DNA of 64,000 nucleotides from contig NC_068341.1 in the NCBI RefSeq assembly GCF_014633365.1, forward strand, positions 23,604,339-23,668,338. Reading direction: 5' to 3'. This stretch comes from Diospyros lotus (lineage: Eukaryota; Streptophyta; Magnoliopsida; Ericales; Ebenaceae). How positions within the stretch are numbered: position 1 is the first letter of the stretch; every line of letters starts with the position of its first letter. The notes under the pieces are model-generated. The model had not been told where the DNA came from, ran no database searches, and worked only from the letters and a program-made list of their open reading frames with translations. This document shows positions 11,141-22,345 of this stretch, one piece after another. The position numbers were made by a program, and so were the translations under genes.

Positions 11141-11795
11141 CAAGTGGGAGTTTGTTAGTATTAGTGCCCTAAATGCTAGATTTACACTGTATGTGTTCTA
11201 TGCATTTGGCGTTAATGATGTAATCTTGTCGCATATGTGTTTATATATATGAGGTCGTATCTTCATTCATACTCTCCATTTTTATTTATGAATGAGTCTT
11301 AGATATCTTGGTAGAGATCTAGTTCTTAGGTGTTAAGACTGATATGACACAAATTTCTAGTTTAGGAAAGGAATTCATGGTCCTAAGATTTATCAAAAGG
11401 GGAATATGATCTATCCATTATGGACCATCACGTTTGCTACTACCATTATTTAGCATGCAATGCTAATGAGAATGGGTGATGTGTCATATGCCATCTTGCA
11501 TGAGATACAGATAATAGACATGTAGGTGGATGTTAATCGAACATCTATTGAATGTGACGCTTGCGACAGATCACATGGCTTAGGGGTTAATGATATGTTG
11601 TTGGTTCTCAATTGTGCATCTGGTCCTCTAACCGGAGATGATAGAGTTGTCTCGTGCATCAATGCTAGAGATTTGTCGTTGAGCAGAACCATTCGGAGTA
11701 AGAGATGGGAATGCTCTCGGTGGTGTCTTCGGGCAATGGTGTATGGAGTCAGATGTCTACTTATGGGATCCAATGTCCTCTATTAGATAGGGTAA
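11141..11795 (+). mobile_element. Copia 3' LTR with polypurine tract
   Basis: After the copia stop codon comes a purine-rich tract (AAGTGGGAG, 11142-11150) and then TGTTAGTATTAGTGCCC from 11153, the usual polypurine tract plus LTR start for this copia type. The LTR runs to about 11794 (GGTAAACA). The exact end is uncertain because TATGGGATCCA.TGTCC occurs twice, near 11762 and 11800. Sequence around 11640-11770 resembles 45370-45560, marking that region as related LTR DNA. Open frames here (11450-11786) are non-coding shadows. Confidence 0.65.
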
Positions 11796-13351
11796 ACATC
11801 ATATGGGATCCACTGTCCCCCATCAGACGCGCACCAACGATAACCTTTAGCAATAGAGGCAGCGCTATTAGGTAACGCCGTCACCGATGCTGGTGAGGTG
11901 GCGGTGATAGAGGCAACGCTAAGCATTGTTGTCGCCTTTACTAGAAACGTGAAGGGCAGCAGATCGAAGGTCATTGGGGCTTCTGGACACCTCTGCACCA
12001 AGCAATAGTATGCTGGTGAATGGGGCAACCGGTCCTTCATGGTTGTTGGCCGCCGACATTGCTGGGTAGCATGGTCACCATCGTCGTCGATAGCGACGAC
12101 CGACGATGATAATAGAGGAGCACCGCGTTTGCGGATGCTGGCAAAGGAAATAAGGCAGCTGGGCAGCTATCGAACGAAGGGAAAACCACCACCTAGGGTG
12201 GTGGCATGCGTGCAAAAGTTGTTTCGTGCGACATGCGCTCACATGACGTAGGCTGGGCTCGCGAGTCCTTCGATCGGACATTTGGGCCAACCCGCAATTC
12301 GATCGCAAGAAATGCACGTGCGCTTGGGCTACTTTATGCAGCCTTACCCACATGCACACGCGGGCACGCGCGAAAGAAATGTTATTTCTCAAATTTAAGG
12401 ATATAATATAAATAGGAAACACACCCATCCCTTCTTTCTTTCTCTCTCTCTCACACACACATGCATATATATATATATATATATTAAGGCTGAATCTAAC
12501 ATCTTATTTAATGAGTATTTTATTTTTCTAATTTTATAGTAATAAATGAATATTTTAGATTTTTCCTAAATTAGTATTAGATTTTTTTAATTTTGTGGTG
12601 ATTTCTAAATTTTTAAAATTTTAAATTATTTATAATTTAATCATTATTATTTTATTAATTAACTATATGTACATTCTTTGAATATAGCTAGGTGTATACA
12701 TTGAATATATCTAATTTAATCTAATAATATTATTAAGTCTAATAATTTTTTATTCCACTTAAACTTTACACATACAAATAACACTTCGTATTCATAAATA
12801 TTTATTATTATTAAAGTAAGTTATACTTATATAACAATTTGAAATATTGCTAAAAAGTATACTACCTATTTAATTAGTTGCACCTCCCACATATTCTCGA
12901 GCCTAAACTTTTGTCAGAACACTTTCATTTCTTTTGGACAATTTTTCCTCTAATTTTCTTGATTTCTTAGTGTAGAATAACTATATACAAATAATAAACT
13001 TGTGTTCACTCAGGCCATCATATGTGAATAACAAATATGGGGTCATTCAGGCCATGCATAAGAACAACCAATCACTGCAAATATAGGTAACAATGTTATC
13101 ATCTGTATAAAACCCACAACATTTGGAATTTAGCCTAACTCATTTGTTCTATTCTTTTCCTTTATTTTTATTCTACAATCTTTTTTGGGCCATCTAATGG
13201 TTGTGCTTAGTTATTCTTTAAAAAAACACATAGACAATTATTTAATTGAAATTTAGCCTAACTGATTTGTATTATGCAATTACAATTTGCATACAAAAAG
13301 AAAATGAAGAGTTGTCCAAGTAAACGAGCTAAAGCCACTCTAAATACAAGG
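11796..13351. other. No recognised gene; GC-rich patch then AT-rich DNA
   Basis: Positions 11815-12350 are markedly GC-richer than the surroundings, with open frames on both strands (for example 12075-12458 minus, 127 codons). None matches a family I recognise, and frames this long arise easily in GC-rich DNA. A CT/CA/TA microsatellite lies at 12430-12484. From there to 13351 the DNA is AT-rich and I see no gene or clear repeat. Confidence 0.5.
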
Positions 13352-13885
13352 AAGAATAGGATGATGGTTCAAGGCTTCTTACGAGGGACAGGCTGCCTTA
13401 TCTTGATATTGACAGAAATTGTGCACTCTGTGGGACTGAGGTGGAGACCAACAGCCACCTATTCTTTCAATGCTCTTTCAGCAAATCAGTTTGGGGCAGC
13501 ATCCGTGTATGGCTAGGACTATCGAGGCTCATGAGCACTATTCCTAGTGCATTAAAATGGTTAAAGAATGAAGCTCGAGGATCATCGTGGCAAGCCAAGG
13601 TCAAGAGGATTGCTCTTGCCTGCACTGTTTACTACCTTTGGAACACAAGGAATAGGAAGATTTTTGAAGACAATATGCCTTGTATTGATTCTGTCATTCG
13701 TAGGATCAAAACACAAGTATACAGGGTCACTTTTACTTTGTATCCTCATGTTTTGATTCAGTTTGAGGCCCTCTCTGTGGGTCACTGATTGTTTTCCTGG
13801 GCATGCCCAGTGTACTTGTACAGTTCTTTTGATCTTTATACATTTACCTTTTGATAAAAAAAAAAAAAAGAATAGGATGATGGTT
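13352..13885 (+). mobile_element. 5'-truncated L1-type LINE with 18-bp TSD
   Basis: The insertion 13370-13867 is flanked by AAGAATAGGATGATGGTT at 13352-13369 and 13868-13885 and ends in an A-run (about 13856-13867). It encodes only the C-terminus of LINE ORF2 (frame of 13390-13788), the zinc-binding reverse transcriptase domain: DIDRNCALCGTEVETNSHLF followed by FQCSFSKSVW, with CX2C and HX4C spacing. The open end (to 13788, ALSVGH then stop) has no internal stop. These are the hallmarks of target-primed reverse transcription with 5' truncation. The well-preserved TSD suggests fairly recent insertion. Confidence 0.92.
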
Positions 13886-14018
13886 ATGAAACTGAAAAGA
13901 TATTATAAAAGTATTTATGTCATTGATCTTAGATATTTGTATCTTGGTAAAAAAGATTATATAGATTTCTACCAAAGGATAAATATTTAGGCATGCTAGA
14001 ATGGTTAGGAAATTGATA

Positions 14019-16060
14019 TTAGTTGTAACATCCCGTTTTTCGAGCGCGCTATAACTTAGGACAATTTTGGGATAATAATTTTTTTTTTCCTAAAAACTAT
14101 TGCTAAACTATATCATTTATCATATCCATTCCAAAATTTTCATGCATCTATCTCAAAAGAGAATTATCATAAACATCAAATGCAGAAGCTAGAATCGAAC
14201 CTAACATCTTAACATTAATCATTAATCAATTATTACATTCTCATTAACCATCATTAAGGTTATACATCATCATTTCTCAAAAACGTTTAGAATTCAAAGT
14301 AGCAGAACTTAAATACATGGGCTACATAACATACATTCAACTCATCATGCACTTTACTAAGTGTCATTTCATGTCTCATTCATCCTCGTTTCTGCTACAA
14401 TCTCCATCTGGAACGTTTGAATATCCTAGGGGCAAAGCCCAAGTTAGATGATGAATCATCTAAGTAAGGGAACAAAACATCATATACTCATGTATGTATG
14501 TAGTGCACATAACATCATAACTCTCATGTTTGGATTGACTGCACCTTAAGATTACCTGCCATTTTTTACAGTCTCCATGTCAAACCGGGGTGTATGAGTG
14601 CACCCTTGGCAAAGCAACAGCGCCAGTACCTAATCCCAAACCCATGTAACGTATGATGGTGAATCTCATCATGCTCATATGCATATTTCATAAATCAAAA
14701 CATGTAAATGCAATTTGCATGACATACTCACATCAAGGCATGACAACATGATAAGATCATTTACATAAAATCAAATTTTGGAATCGAACCACTTACAACC
14801 AAGCATTTTCATAAAACTAAATCCAGTTGAAAACCACATTTCTCTATTATTTCACCTATTATCTTTGATTATTTGTCCATACCCTACTTTGTCTCCCACA
14901 TTTCTCAATTATTTCAACTCTTATATTTAATTATTTTGTAACATTTTTTAATTATTTTTTACTAAATCTCTCCTATAATCTTTAATTATTTGTCCACACC
15001 CTACTTTGTCTCCCACATTTCTCAATTATTTCACCCATTATCCTTGATTATTTGTCCACACCCTACTTTGCCTCTCACGTTTCTCAATTATTTCACCCAT
15101 TATCTTTAATTATTTTGTCACATTTCTTAATTATTTTTCAAATCTCTTTCTCACTCTCAAATCTTTTTTCTTACAACCTTTTTCTTTCTAATTTAAGTTC
15201 TCAAACCTTTCAAGTTTCCTCTATTTATAGAAGGTTAAATTAAGTTTAACATAATTGTAATGATCCACTATTTTTAATTATTTTGTCACTTTTCTTAACT
15301 ATTTTTCATTAAATCTCTCCCATAATCTTTAATTATTTGTCCACACCCTATTTTGTCTCTCACATTTCTCTATTTTTCACCAATTATTTTTGATTATTTA
15401 TCCATACCCTACTTTGTCTCCCACATTTCTCAATTATTTCAACTCTTATCTTTAATTATTTTGTCACATTTTTTAATTATTTTTCACTAAATCTCTCCCA
15501 TAATCTTTAATTATTTGTTTGCACCCCTACTTTGTCTCCCACATTTCTCAATTATTTCACCCATTATCTTTAATTATTTGTTCACACCCTACTTTGTCTC
15601 CCACATTTCTCAATTATTTCACTCATTATTTTTAATTATTTTGTCACATTTCTTAATTTTTTTTACTAAATCTTACTCATAATCTTTAATTATTTGTCCA
15701 CACCCTATTTTGTCTCCTAAATTTCTCAATTATTTCACCCACTATCTTTAATTATTTTGTCACCTTAATTATTTTTCACTAAATCTTCTTTTGAATAGAT
15801 TATTCTTTAATTTAGTTCATTAATTTTAAGCCCACTTTCTTAGCCTACTAATTCTATGTCTATTTACTAAGTCTTTCATTTTTTCAACTTAGTCCACTAA
15901 CTCTAAACTCATTTACTTAGACTTTTCTTTTTTAACTTAGCCCACTAACTCTAAGTTTATTATTTTTCTCAATTATAATATCTAATAGATGTCAAAAAAT
16001 ATTTTAAATATAAAAAAATTAATTATTATTATTCTCAAAATATTATAATATTACATTAGT
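14019..16060 (-). mobile_element. Solo LTR, gypsy type, TSD TTAGT
   Basis: The LTR at 14024-16055 (2,032 bp) begins TGTAACATCCCGTTTTTCGA, ends ATAATATTACA, and is flanked by TTAGT at 14019-14023 and 16056-16060. It is the same family as the LTR at 37477-42385: shared stretches include the start, GATGATGAATCATCTAA near 14440, and the tandem block at 14820-15790. A minus orientation is inferred from a minus-strand TATA-like CTATAAATAGA near 15220-15232. No coding capacity. Confidence 0.88.
14820..15790. repeat. Diverged tandem repeats within LTR
   Basis: Repeated AATTATTTGTCCACACCC, TACTTTGTCTCCCACATTTC and TCAATTATTTCACCCATTAT modules alternate with a TTATTTTGTCACATTTCTTA module. Together they form an irregular tandem array of roughly 60- to 160-bp units. 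The same modules occur in the related LTR at 39140-39412 and 41879-42150, so the array belongs to the LTR family. In the inferred orientation it lies in the U3 region. Confidence 0.8.
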
Positions 16061-16203
16061 TGCTAAGATGGAAAAAATCAACGCATTAATCTCATGCCCA
16101 GAATATGTATCAAATGCCAGGTAAACAAATGTGGTTCCCAATAAGTGCACAAAGACCTCAAATCAAAAAAGCACTAAACTCTCTGGTTGCATCAAATTGC
16201 CTA

Positions 16204-16438
16204 TTAGGGTGTGTTTGACTGGAGGGTAAAAAATGGGGTGAAATTCTAATTTTATGAAATTTTAATTTTTACCCACCCCTAGAAATTTCAATTCCTTGAT
16301 TTCAAGGAAAAATTTTATTTTTTGAACTAAGATGGAATTTGAATTTCATGGAAAAAAAATTGTTTGATAAATTTTCATGAAATTTTGATAAAAAATGAAT
16401 TTCACCATCATTTTCCTCCCCTATCAAACGCACCCTTA
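16204..16438. mobile_element. Tourist-like MITE, TSD TTA
   Basis: The 229-bp segment 16207-16435 has terminal inverted repeats GGGTGTGTTTGA and TCAAACGCACCC, flanked by TTA at 16204-16206 and 16436-16438. The interior is AT-rich with partly self-complementary runs. Size, TIR and TTA target duplication fit a PIF/Harbinger-derived Tourist MITE. Confidence 0.82.
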
Positions 16439-17289
16439 AGATGAGTTTGAATACATTACTTAGAATTTAATTTTAGGTAATAATTGCCTAGAAAACAAAA
16501 ATCACCCACCCCTTAGAAAATGAATTCCATGAAAAGAACCTTTAAATGCTTGAACCATACACATTTTTTCATAGAAAAGTTAAAAATGTTTGATTGCTTC
16601 CATAAAAAATATGTGTAATAATTATATATTTTTTATGATAAATATGTGTAATCAAACACACTGTTAGTGTTCAGTTACTTTAATGGTATTAGAAAGATGT
16701 ATAATTATATTTGTTTCAAATTGATAAGGATTATTTATTAAATTTATTTTACTTTTATTTACAAAAAAAAAAACTCACGCATTAAAATAATGTCTAATTT
16801 TAAGTATAAATGCAAGTATAAAACATACTCTTCTCATACTTTTATTTATTTCGTCACTTTTATCAAGGTTACAGTGAAGCTAATCCTTGCTAACATCTAT
16901 GTGATTCGGAAATGATTTGGAGGAATCATTTTTTTATTTTTGAAATGTTTCGAAATTTCTTTTTGTTTTTATTTTGTACTCTATTTATATTTATTTTTAA
17001 AAAAATATTTATTTTTATATTTTTATTTTATATTAAAAATTATTTTTATTTTTATTTTTATTTTCGTAGAACATAATCTAATATAATGGATTTGATGGTG
17101 GTCAACTTCAAGCTCAGCAGAGGATGGCAATGGTTGGTCGAATCAGAAAAGATGCAGACAATGGTGGCTGGTACTGGTGGTGTCGATGCCGACATCCGTG
17201 CCAATAATGGCAGAGGGAATGAGACATTTAAGGCGTCATAATTGAGAAAACCTGCCAACCTTTTGAGGAGTGCATCGACCGGGCAAGGC
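16439..17289. other. No gene; AT-rich, with one GC-richer segment
   Basis: AT-rich intergenic DNA. Positions 17085-17290 are GC-richer and open on the minus strand (17058-17327, 89 codons). No domain is recognised, and the segment directly abuts the foldback at 17290-18046, so it may be carried by that element. Confidence 0.4.
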
Positions 17290-18046
17290 CGGCCTCCCCT
17301 ATTCGCAGGCTGGTTGGCCAATCTCACTATTTTTTTTCTTTTCTTTTCATTATTTGAATAATTGATTTAGGATAAATTAAATCAACAAAAATCCTTCTTT
17401 TTCTTATAATAATTTAATCTAATTTAATCAAACCTTTTTTTCTTTTTAAAATGGTACTAACAATTCAAAATAAATAAATAAATTTCAGTTATTTATTTTT
17501 TTTTTTTCACTTGGTTACCTTTAACTTATTTTTTAAAAAATACTCAGTCAAAATCTTGCATAAGATAAATAAACAAAAATAGTTTATTTATTTATTGCAT
17601 TGATTTACCCATTAAAAATTGTTTTTTTTCTCAAAATTCTATAATTTTACGAGAAAAATTATAAATTTTTAAAAAGTGGTCAACACCATGATTTCTAATT
17701 TTTCTTGTAAAATTATAAAATTTTGAGAAAAATGAATTTTTAATGGGTAAATCAATACAGTAAATAAGTAAAATATATTTGTTTATTTATCTTATGCAAG
17801 ATTGTGACTATGATTATTTTTTAAAAAAATAAGTTAAAGGTGACCAAGTGAACAAAATAAATAAATAACTGAAGTTTGTTTATTTATTTTGAATTGTTAG
17901 TACCATTTTAAAAATAAAAATCTTAAATTAAATTACTATAAGAAAAGGAAGGATTTTTATTCATTTAATTTATGCTAAATCAATCATTCAAATAATAAAA
18001 AGTAAAAATTATTGCCAACTAGCTTGCCAATAGAATTGGCTAATTA
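17290..18046. mobile_element. Long inverted-repeat (foldback) element
   Basis: Two arms of about 350 bp face each other around a centre near 17665. The left arm starts near GCAGGCTGGTTGGCC (17304) and the right arm ends near GCCAACTAGCTTGCCAA (18015-18030). Inside, TTATTATTTGAATGATTGAT-like runs, a GTTATTTATTT run and GATTTACCCATTAAAAATT pair with their complements. Parts of one arm recur singly at about 20340-20480 and 22440-22600. The family is not assigned; no clear TSD was found. Confidence 0.7.
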
Positions 18047-18071
18047 CCCCACCATGAAAAAGCTCAAAAGT

Positions 18072-19185
18072 TTAAATTTAGGGAAATTCTATTCGCATTT
18101 TACTCTTTACAGTCACTTTTCAATATATTTAAAATAGTCTCAAACAAAAATTTAATTTTACCATTTATCTTCAATACTCAACCACCCATATTACGTGTCA
18201 CCTGACATCGCACTTTCTTCCATCAGCTAAACTCTGTAATTTTTTCTCACCGACCGTCACAATTACTTATGTCAAACTCTGTAATTTCTTTTCATTGGCC
18301 GTTGCAATTATTTATTATTTCATATCCGTCATTGAAAAGTTTTTTTCCTTTTAAGGTCACTCATTCCTCTTGTTTCACATCAACACCCAACTATTTTCTC
18401 TCAGAATATCAGTAGAGAAGAATGTCGGATGCTATGTGAAAACAAAAAACGAATAAAAATAGAAGAATAGAAGAACACATACACATATATATATACATAT
18501 ATACATATACAATCACACAGACACATATATGCACATATACACACATCTTCGCATACACAGACATATATACACATAAATATATATATACACGCAATGCCTG
18601 CATACACACAGACATATCTATTCATAAATATATATATACACACACATATATACGCACACATACATACACATATATATATTTATGAATGCCCATATATTTA
18701 TGAATGGGCATGTGTGTGTTATGCCACTATATGTTTATATCACCATCAATGGGCGGCTATGGCCGCCGATTGTGTGTGTATTTATATATATATATATATG
18801 TGAGTATGTGTGCGTATATATGTGTGTGTGTGTGTTATGCCACTATGTGTGTATATATATACACTGTGTGTATAGATATATGTTGGTAGTAGAAATAGGT
18901 TGTAATCTTTTTTCTTATTTTCACTATTTTTCTTCAAAGATTTGTTGTATTTAAACTATGAAAGTCGTTGAATAAAAGGGAGGAAAAATTACATCTTGCT
19001 CAACTTGAGTTTGGGAGGAATGCTGGACCCTCATTTTTCTATTTCTGTAGAATTTTTGTGCTGGTTATAGTGTATATATATATATATAGATATATATATC
19101 TATGTATATATAAAAGAAGAAAATAAATTTTTAATGGTTGGGAAGAGCAAAAAGTTGGCTGCAAATAGAATTTTCCTTAAGTTTA
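18072..19185. mobile_element. Mutator-type non-autonomous element, 9-bp TSD
   Basis: The segment 18081-19176 (1,096 bp) begins GGGAAATTCTATTCGCA and ends TGCAAATAGAATTTTCC, imperfect inverted repeats. It is flanked by TTAAATTTA (18072-18080) and TTAAGTTTA (19177-19185), 8 of 9 identical. It interrupts a repeat whose uninterrupted form is seen at 20495-20620 and 22595-22720. The middle (18470-18880) is a compound CA/TA microsatellite with a duplicated GTTATGCCACTAT segment (18719 and 18834). No transposase is encoded; the open frames are microsatellite artefacts. Confidence 0.82.
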
Positions 19186-19269
19186 AAACTTTTTAAATCG
19201 TAAATTAAATTGTCAAACATATCATACCTATCATTATAGGTGACATAAGTTTGGCAAAGTCAATCATAC

Positions 19270-20206
19270 CTAAATGGCAAGGCCAACCCTGAGAGTTAAG
19301 GGGCTCCAAGCGAAATTTTTTATGGGGCTCTCTATGATTATTTTTAAAAATAAAATTAATATAAATAAAAAAATTTATTATATAAAATTTATAATGTTTC
19401 ACTTTAAATTTACTATTTTAGTATTTTTAGATGAAAAATTAACAATTAAACTATTATAATTAATTTGTTCCAACATATGTTTTTTAATAAACGCCATGAT
19501 CAATCCATTAGTATAGATTCACTAATAACAAAAGGATCACAAATATTGAAATATATACACAAAATTAATTAATAATTTAAGGGCTAATAAAAAAATCAAA
19601 AGATATACCTGATAAGTCACACAATGATATGATAGGATAATAATGGAATCGTTGAAAAGAATGCGTAGTTGTGAAATTGGTTGGATTGAGAACCTACGTC
19701 TGTGCAGATTGATGGTAGATGCAAGTGACAATGGATAGACAAAAAATTAAGAAGGAGAGGAACTGAAAAAGATGATAGAGTCGTGGCTACTACCAGACGC
19801 ATGAAAATACTTGTGATACAATCATACAAGGAGGAGATTAAAATTAATTAAAAATACATGGAATAATTGAGGGGTGGGTGCCATTCTCAGCCTGGGAATG
19901 TGATTAATTATTGATAAAGGAATGTGAGAAATTAAGATTAATTAAAAATTATAATGATGCTTATTGAATTAATTATTGATAAAAGAAATATGAGAAATTA
20001 AGATTAATTAAAAATTTACAATAATTTGAAATGGACATGAGTCTCCTAACGTCTCTTTAATTTTTAAATTTATTATTTTTAATTAATTTTATTAATTTAA
20101 AATATACAAATTAAAATGTGCATGGCTCTCCTAGTAGCTTGAAATGGACATGAGCCCTAGGCGACTGCCTAGACAACCTATGCCCAGGGCCACCCCTGCT
20201 AAATAG
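19270..20206. mobile_element. hAT-type non-autonomous element, 8-bp TSD
   Basis: The segment 19278-20198 (921 bp) begins CAAGGCCAACCCTGAG and ends CCAGGGCCACCCCTG. The reverse complement of the end starts CAGGGGTGGCCCTGGG, so the termini are imperfect inverted repeats. It is flanked by CTAAATGG (19270-19277) and CTAAATAG (20199-20206), 7 of 8 identical. TIR type and TSD length fit hAT. The interior is AT-rich with no transposase. Confidence 0.8.
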
Positions 20207-20245
20207 GAGTCTTGCTACTTTGCTCGAGAACCTCACATAAAGACT

Positions 20246-22012
20246 TATTGAGAGGGCTAAAAAATAAAAATGTCCCTCACCCAAATGCAAATTTACCCCT
20301 TTCTTACTACAATCTCCCTTCTCCTTTTCTTTTTTGTAAATTAATATAAGAAAAAAAAAGAATTTTTGTTCATTTAATTTATGTTAAATCAATCATTCAA
20401 ATAATAAAAAATAAAAATTAGTGAGATTGGCCAACTAGCTTGCCAATAGAATTGGTTAATTTGTTCATTTAATTGGCTAATTACTGTACCACGAAAGCTC
20501 AAAAGTTTGGATTTAAATGACCTTTTAAATCATAAATAAAGTTATCAATCATATCATACCTAATATTATACGTGACATAACAAGTTTGGCAGAGTCACTC
20601 TTAATTAGATTTGGAAAATCCAACCTTACCCTTCTTTTTTGTTAGGCACCCTTTAACAATCAACCTTACACTACAGTACTTTACTGCATGCCTCACCATT
20701 GGACACTTTTCTTTTGAAATAGAAGCCAAAAAGAAAGAAAAATAAAATGGTACGTAATGCACGAATCCAAGATGTGAAAAGGATAGATAGCATGGATATG
20801 ATGCAGATATGAATTAGAGGGTGGCCCCTTGGTCCAAGGGTGAAGATGAAATCATGAAAGAGATTCAGCTGGATTTGCTATATTTCGTTAAATTAAAAAA
20901 GAAAAAAAGTTTGAAGTTTAATTAACTATAAAATATAATAATTTCTTAACGATAGTAAATTTTTAACTATAATATAATATCTGAGATATCAAAATTAAGA
21001 AGCCAAATAATCTACTTCAATAAACAAATAAAAAGCAAAACTAAAGCTGTGTTCTCTTTACTGTTTTCAACTCATTTTTAGTTTTCAATTTTTTAAAATA
21101 ATGAAAACGCGTTTTCTTTACTGTTTTTAAAAATACATTTTTGAAAACAAAAAAAAATTATAAAGAAAACTCAAAATAACAAAAAGTTGTTGAGTGTTTT
21201 CAACCAAAACAAACTTAAAACTCAAAACACATTTATTTATTTATTCATATTTTATTATTATAATGGAAAAAAATATTATAAAATTCATTAACTTTAAAAT
21301 GTATATATTTTTTTAATAATATATTAACATTAAATATTTTTAATTTATTGAATAATCAAATTTATTGAATAAAATATAATTAAAAACTTATTTTCAAAAT
21401 TTCAAAGAGAACACGTTTTCTAATTTTCTGTTTTGAGGAATAGTTTTTCAAAATGACAAAGAGAACGCGTTTTTAATTTTTTAAAAACAGACTACCAAAA
21501 TAAAAAATTAAAAATAAATTCAAAACTCAAAATTAAAAATTGAAAAGTAAAGAAAACGCAGCCTAATTTTTTCTTAAAATTTTAAGAAAATCAGTGCAAG
21601 TCGAGTAAAAAGCTATTCATTTCAGATTCTCTTGTAAAAGGAAAAAAAATAAAATATTAAACTGATAGTATTAAAAAGATATAGTTCATCAATAATGAGT
21701 AAATTTTCATTTCAAAAACATGTGTTAAACCATGCTCAATTTTATATAAAATCAATTTTCTTACTTTTTGAGATGTAAAATTGTTGATTAAATCTCTATA
21801 ATCAAGTTTATCTAATAAATTATGTCCAATGGATAATATATAAGTCTGTGGGATATAAAAAAAAATGGTAAAAATTGGAAAGAAAAAATTAGAAACAATG
21901 GGAAGAGAAAACGTAAAATTAGGAAGAGAAAATGGGGAAGACAATACATTGTAAATTGATTGTTGGGAAAATTGATTGATAGGTTGAGTGTCCAGGTATT
22001 TATGTGAAATTT
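20246..22012. repeat. Tandem segmental duplication, copy 1
   Basis: The segment from AGAGGGCTAAAA near 20251 through about 22012 is repeated in the same order at 22346-24542. The shared part near 20780-20880 (GGTACGTAATGCACGAATCC, then GAGGGTGGCCCCTTGG) is almost identical in both. Copy 1 contains the MITE at 21045-21563, which copy 2 lacks. Copy 2 contains about 916 bp (23019-23934) absent here. I see no gene. A hAT-like end (GGGGTCTTAAGCGACCACCT, about 22122) follows at 22100-22145. Confidence 0.85.
21042..21566. mobile_element. Tourist-like MITE, TSD TAA
   Basis: The segment 21045-21563 (519 bp) begins AGCTGTGTTCTCTTTACT and ends GTAAAGAAAACGCAGCC, imperfect inverted repeats, flanked by TAA on both sides (21042-21044, 21564-21566). 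Internal TTTTCAACTCATTTTT-type runs are also inverted. The paralogous site in copy 2 (about 24098-24106) lacks the element and reads TAAAGCTAA. Confidence 0.8.
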
Positions 22013-22345
22013 GAATTGAAAATTAGATTTTATTTTGAACTCAAATTTTTTTTAATAAAATATTTATTATTAAAAAATAAAAAATATATAAATTATAAAA
22101 TTTTGGGGCCTTTGTAAATGCGGGGTCTTAAGCGACCACCTAGATGGCTTCATGGTCAAACCAGTTTTGTCATCATCTTCATTTCTTTACAACTCACTGG
22201 ACATCTTCCAAACTTTTAGGGTTTCGGCGCTTTGCCATCTTCCAATTGTCTTCTCCAATCCTTGTGACTTGTCGTCTTCGACTTCAAGTCTCTATGACTC
22301 GCTACTCGCCGTTGACTCTTTACAACTCACTAGTTATTGTCTTTA

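Larger units (their letters stand above)
7085..11150 (+). pseudogene. Ty1/copia pol: RT and RNase H, split by nested LTRs
   Basis: Plus-strand copia polyprotein, missing gag, protease and most of integrase. The RT linker (SGRTSHPPEQYG, 7212-7247) is followed by RT blocks such as MYSNQVWTLVDPSEEIVPIG, CKWIYKRKIEA, DVKAAFLND, LERSIYGLRQASHSWN and FSMKDLGDVTYILKIRIY. The insertion at 8124-10351 interrupts the motif GF..P..HG, and coding resumes with PVWHGVPLS and SPDIAYAISVTSRYQSNPGE. The RNase H end is open (10767-11117): MKAEYVVACDAAKEVVW and HQKSKHMEHRFHLIREIV. Lesions: the catalytic YVDD is lost through a short duplication at 7891-7915 (reads YVEC), the RNase H Asp in YCD is Asn (codon 10884-10886), and several stops occur. 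The 5' side is truncated against the Tat-like element. Confidence 0.88.

Noticed and set aside
12075..12458. 127-codon minus frame
   Set aside because: GC-rich and microsatellite-spanning, no recognisable domain, and overlapping frames on the other strand.
18401..18954. Several Cys/Tyr/Ile-rich frames on both strands
   Set aside because: They are translations of a CA/TA microsatellite.
22100..22145. hAT-like end (GGGGTCTTAAGCGACCACCT)
   Set aside because: Resembles the interior end of hAT elements, but no partner terminus or TSD was found, so it is not listed as an element.
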